Shown here in pieces: positions 31,489 to 31,504 of a stretch of 31,504 bases of DNA; position 1 is the first letter of the stretch; each line of letters opens with the position of its first letter. The notes below the pieces were generated by a model, which searched no databases, was not told the DNA's origin, and saw only the letters and a list, made by a program, of their open reading frames with translations. This DNA comes from an uncultured bacterium (GTDB lineage: Bacteria; Bacteroidota; Bacteroidia; Bacteroidales; Muribaculaceae). The stretch is from the NCBI GenBank assembly GCA_905214735.1, contig CAJMNI010000028.1, positions 1-31,504 of the forward strand. Reading direction: 5' to 3'. The position numbers and the translations under genes are program-made.

Positions 31489-31504
31489 GCGGCATCTACC
31501 GCTA

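Noticed and set aside
31488..31503. Terminator at the right edge (AGCGG/CCGCT)
   Set aside because: Five-bp stem with the downstream sequence missing; a T-run cannot be checked.

Overview
The window looks like chromosomal DNA of a Bacteroidales bacterium, most likely a GC-rich gut lineage such as Muribaculaceae. This rests on several Bacteroidetes-type promoters (TTTG, 19-21 nt, TAnnTTTG), the near absence of Shine-Dalgarno sequences, Bacteroidetes-specific families (DUF2027, the CCGxHxxCE membrane protein, carboxyspermidine dehydrogenase) and a type IX-like C-terminal sorting domain on a secreted amylase. The family-level placement is inference.

Layout. 1-2.7 kb: a secreted GH13 amylase (-) with its terminator. 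2.7-6.5 kb: a minus-strand run sufB-phoH-DUF2027-DUF695 behind a clear promoter. 6.5-9.1 kb: an isolated phage-type terminase pair (TerL and a TerS-like protein) with no other phage genes, bounded by terminators on both sides. 9.4-13.1 kb: a secreted GH31 glucosidase and carboxy(nor)spermidine dehydrogenase (-). 13.2-16 kb: tightly overlapping tsaE-birA-glf, then a GtrA membrane protein (+). 16.0-17.5 kb: an AT-rich AAA_14/DUF4143 ATPase gene with three phased direct repeats in front of its promoter, abutting a convergent UDP-sugar epimerase-GT2-ridA group (-). 19.7-27.4 kb (+): a MATE exporter, then a TolC/HlyD/two ABC-2 permease export operon without a visible ATPase, then a lipid A-type acyltransferase. 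27.5-27.8 kb: two tRNA-Val(UAC) genes (-) with a promoter back to back with that of queA. 28-31 kb (+): queA-aroA and a small membrane protein. 31.0 kb to the end: a broken second AAA ATPase gene, again preceded by three tandem repeats and a promoter.

Most genes are housekeeping or envelope functions. glf, the GtrA protein, the GT2 and the epimerase together suggest a dispersed surface-glycan locus into which the AT-rich ATPase gene was placed. The export operon and acyltransferase also act on the envelope.

The most unusual material is non-coding. (1) Two unrelated-sequence ATPase loci share one architecture: three direct repeats (32-nt period in one, 23-nt in the other) ending at the -33 element. 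(2) At least four intergenic spacers carry tandem arrays built on a 7-nt period, and a fifth has a 9-nt period. (3) The terminase pair has a long, strongly folded leader and sits between housekeeping genes. These are the places I would look first for an undescribed system.
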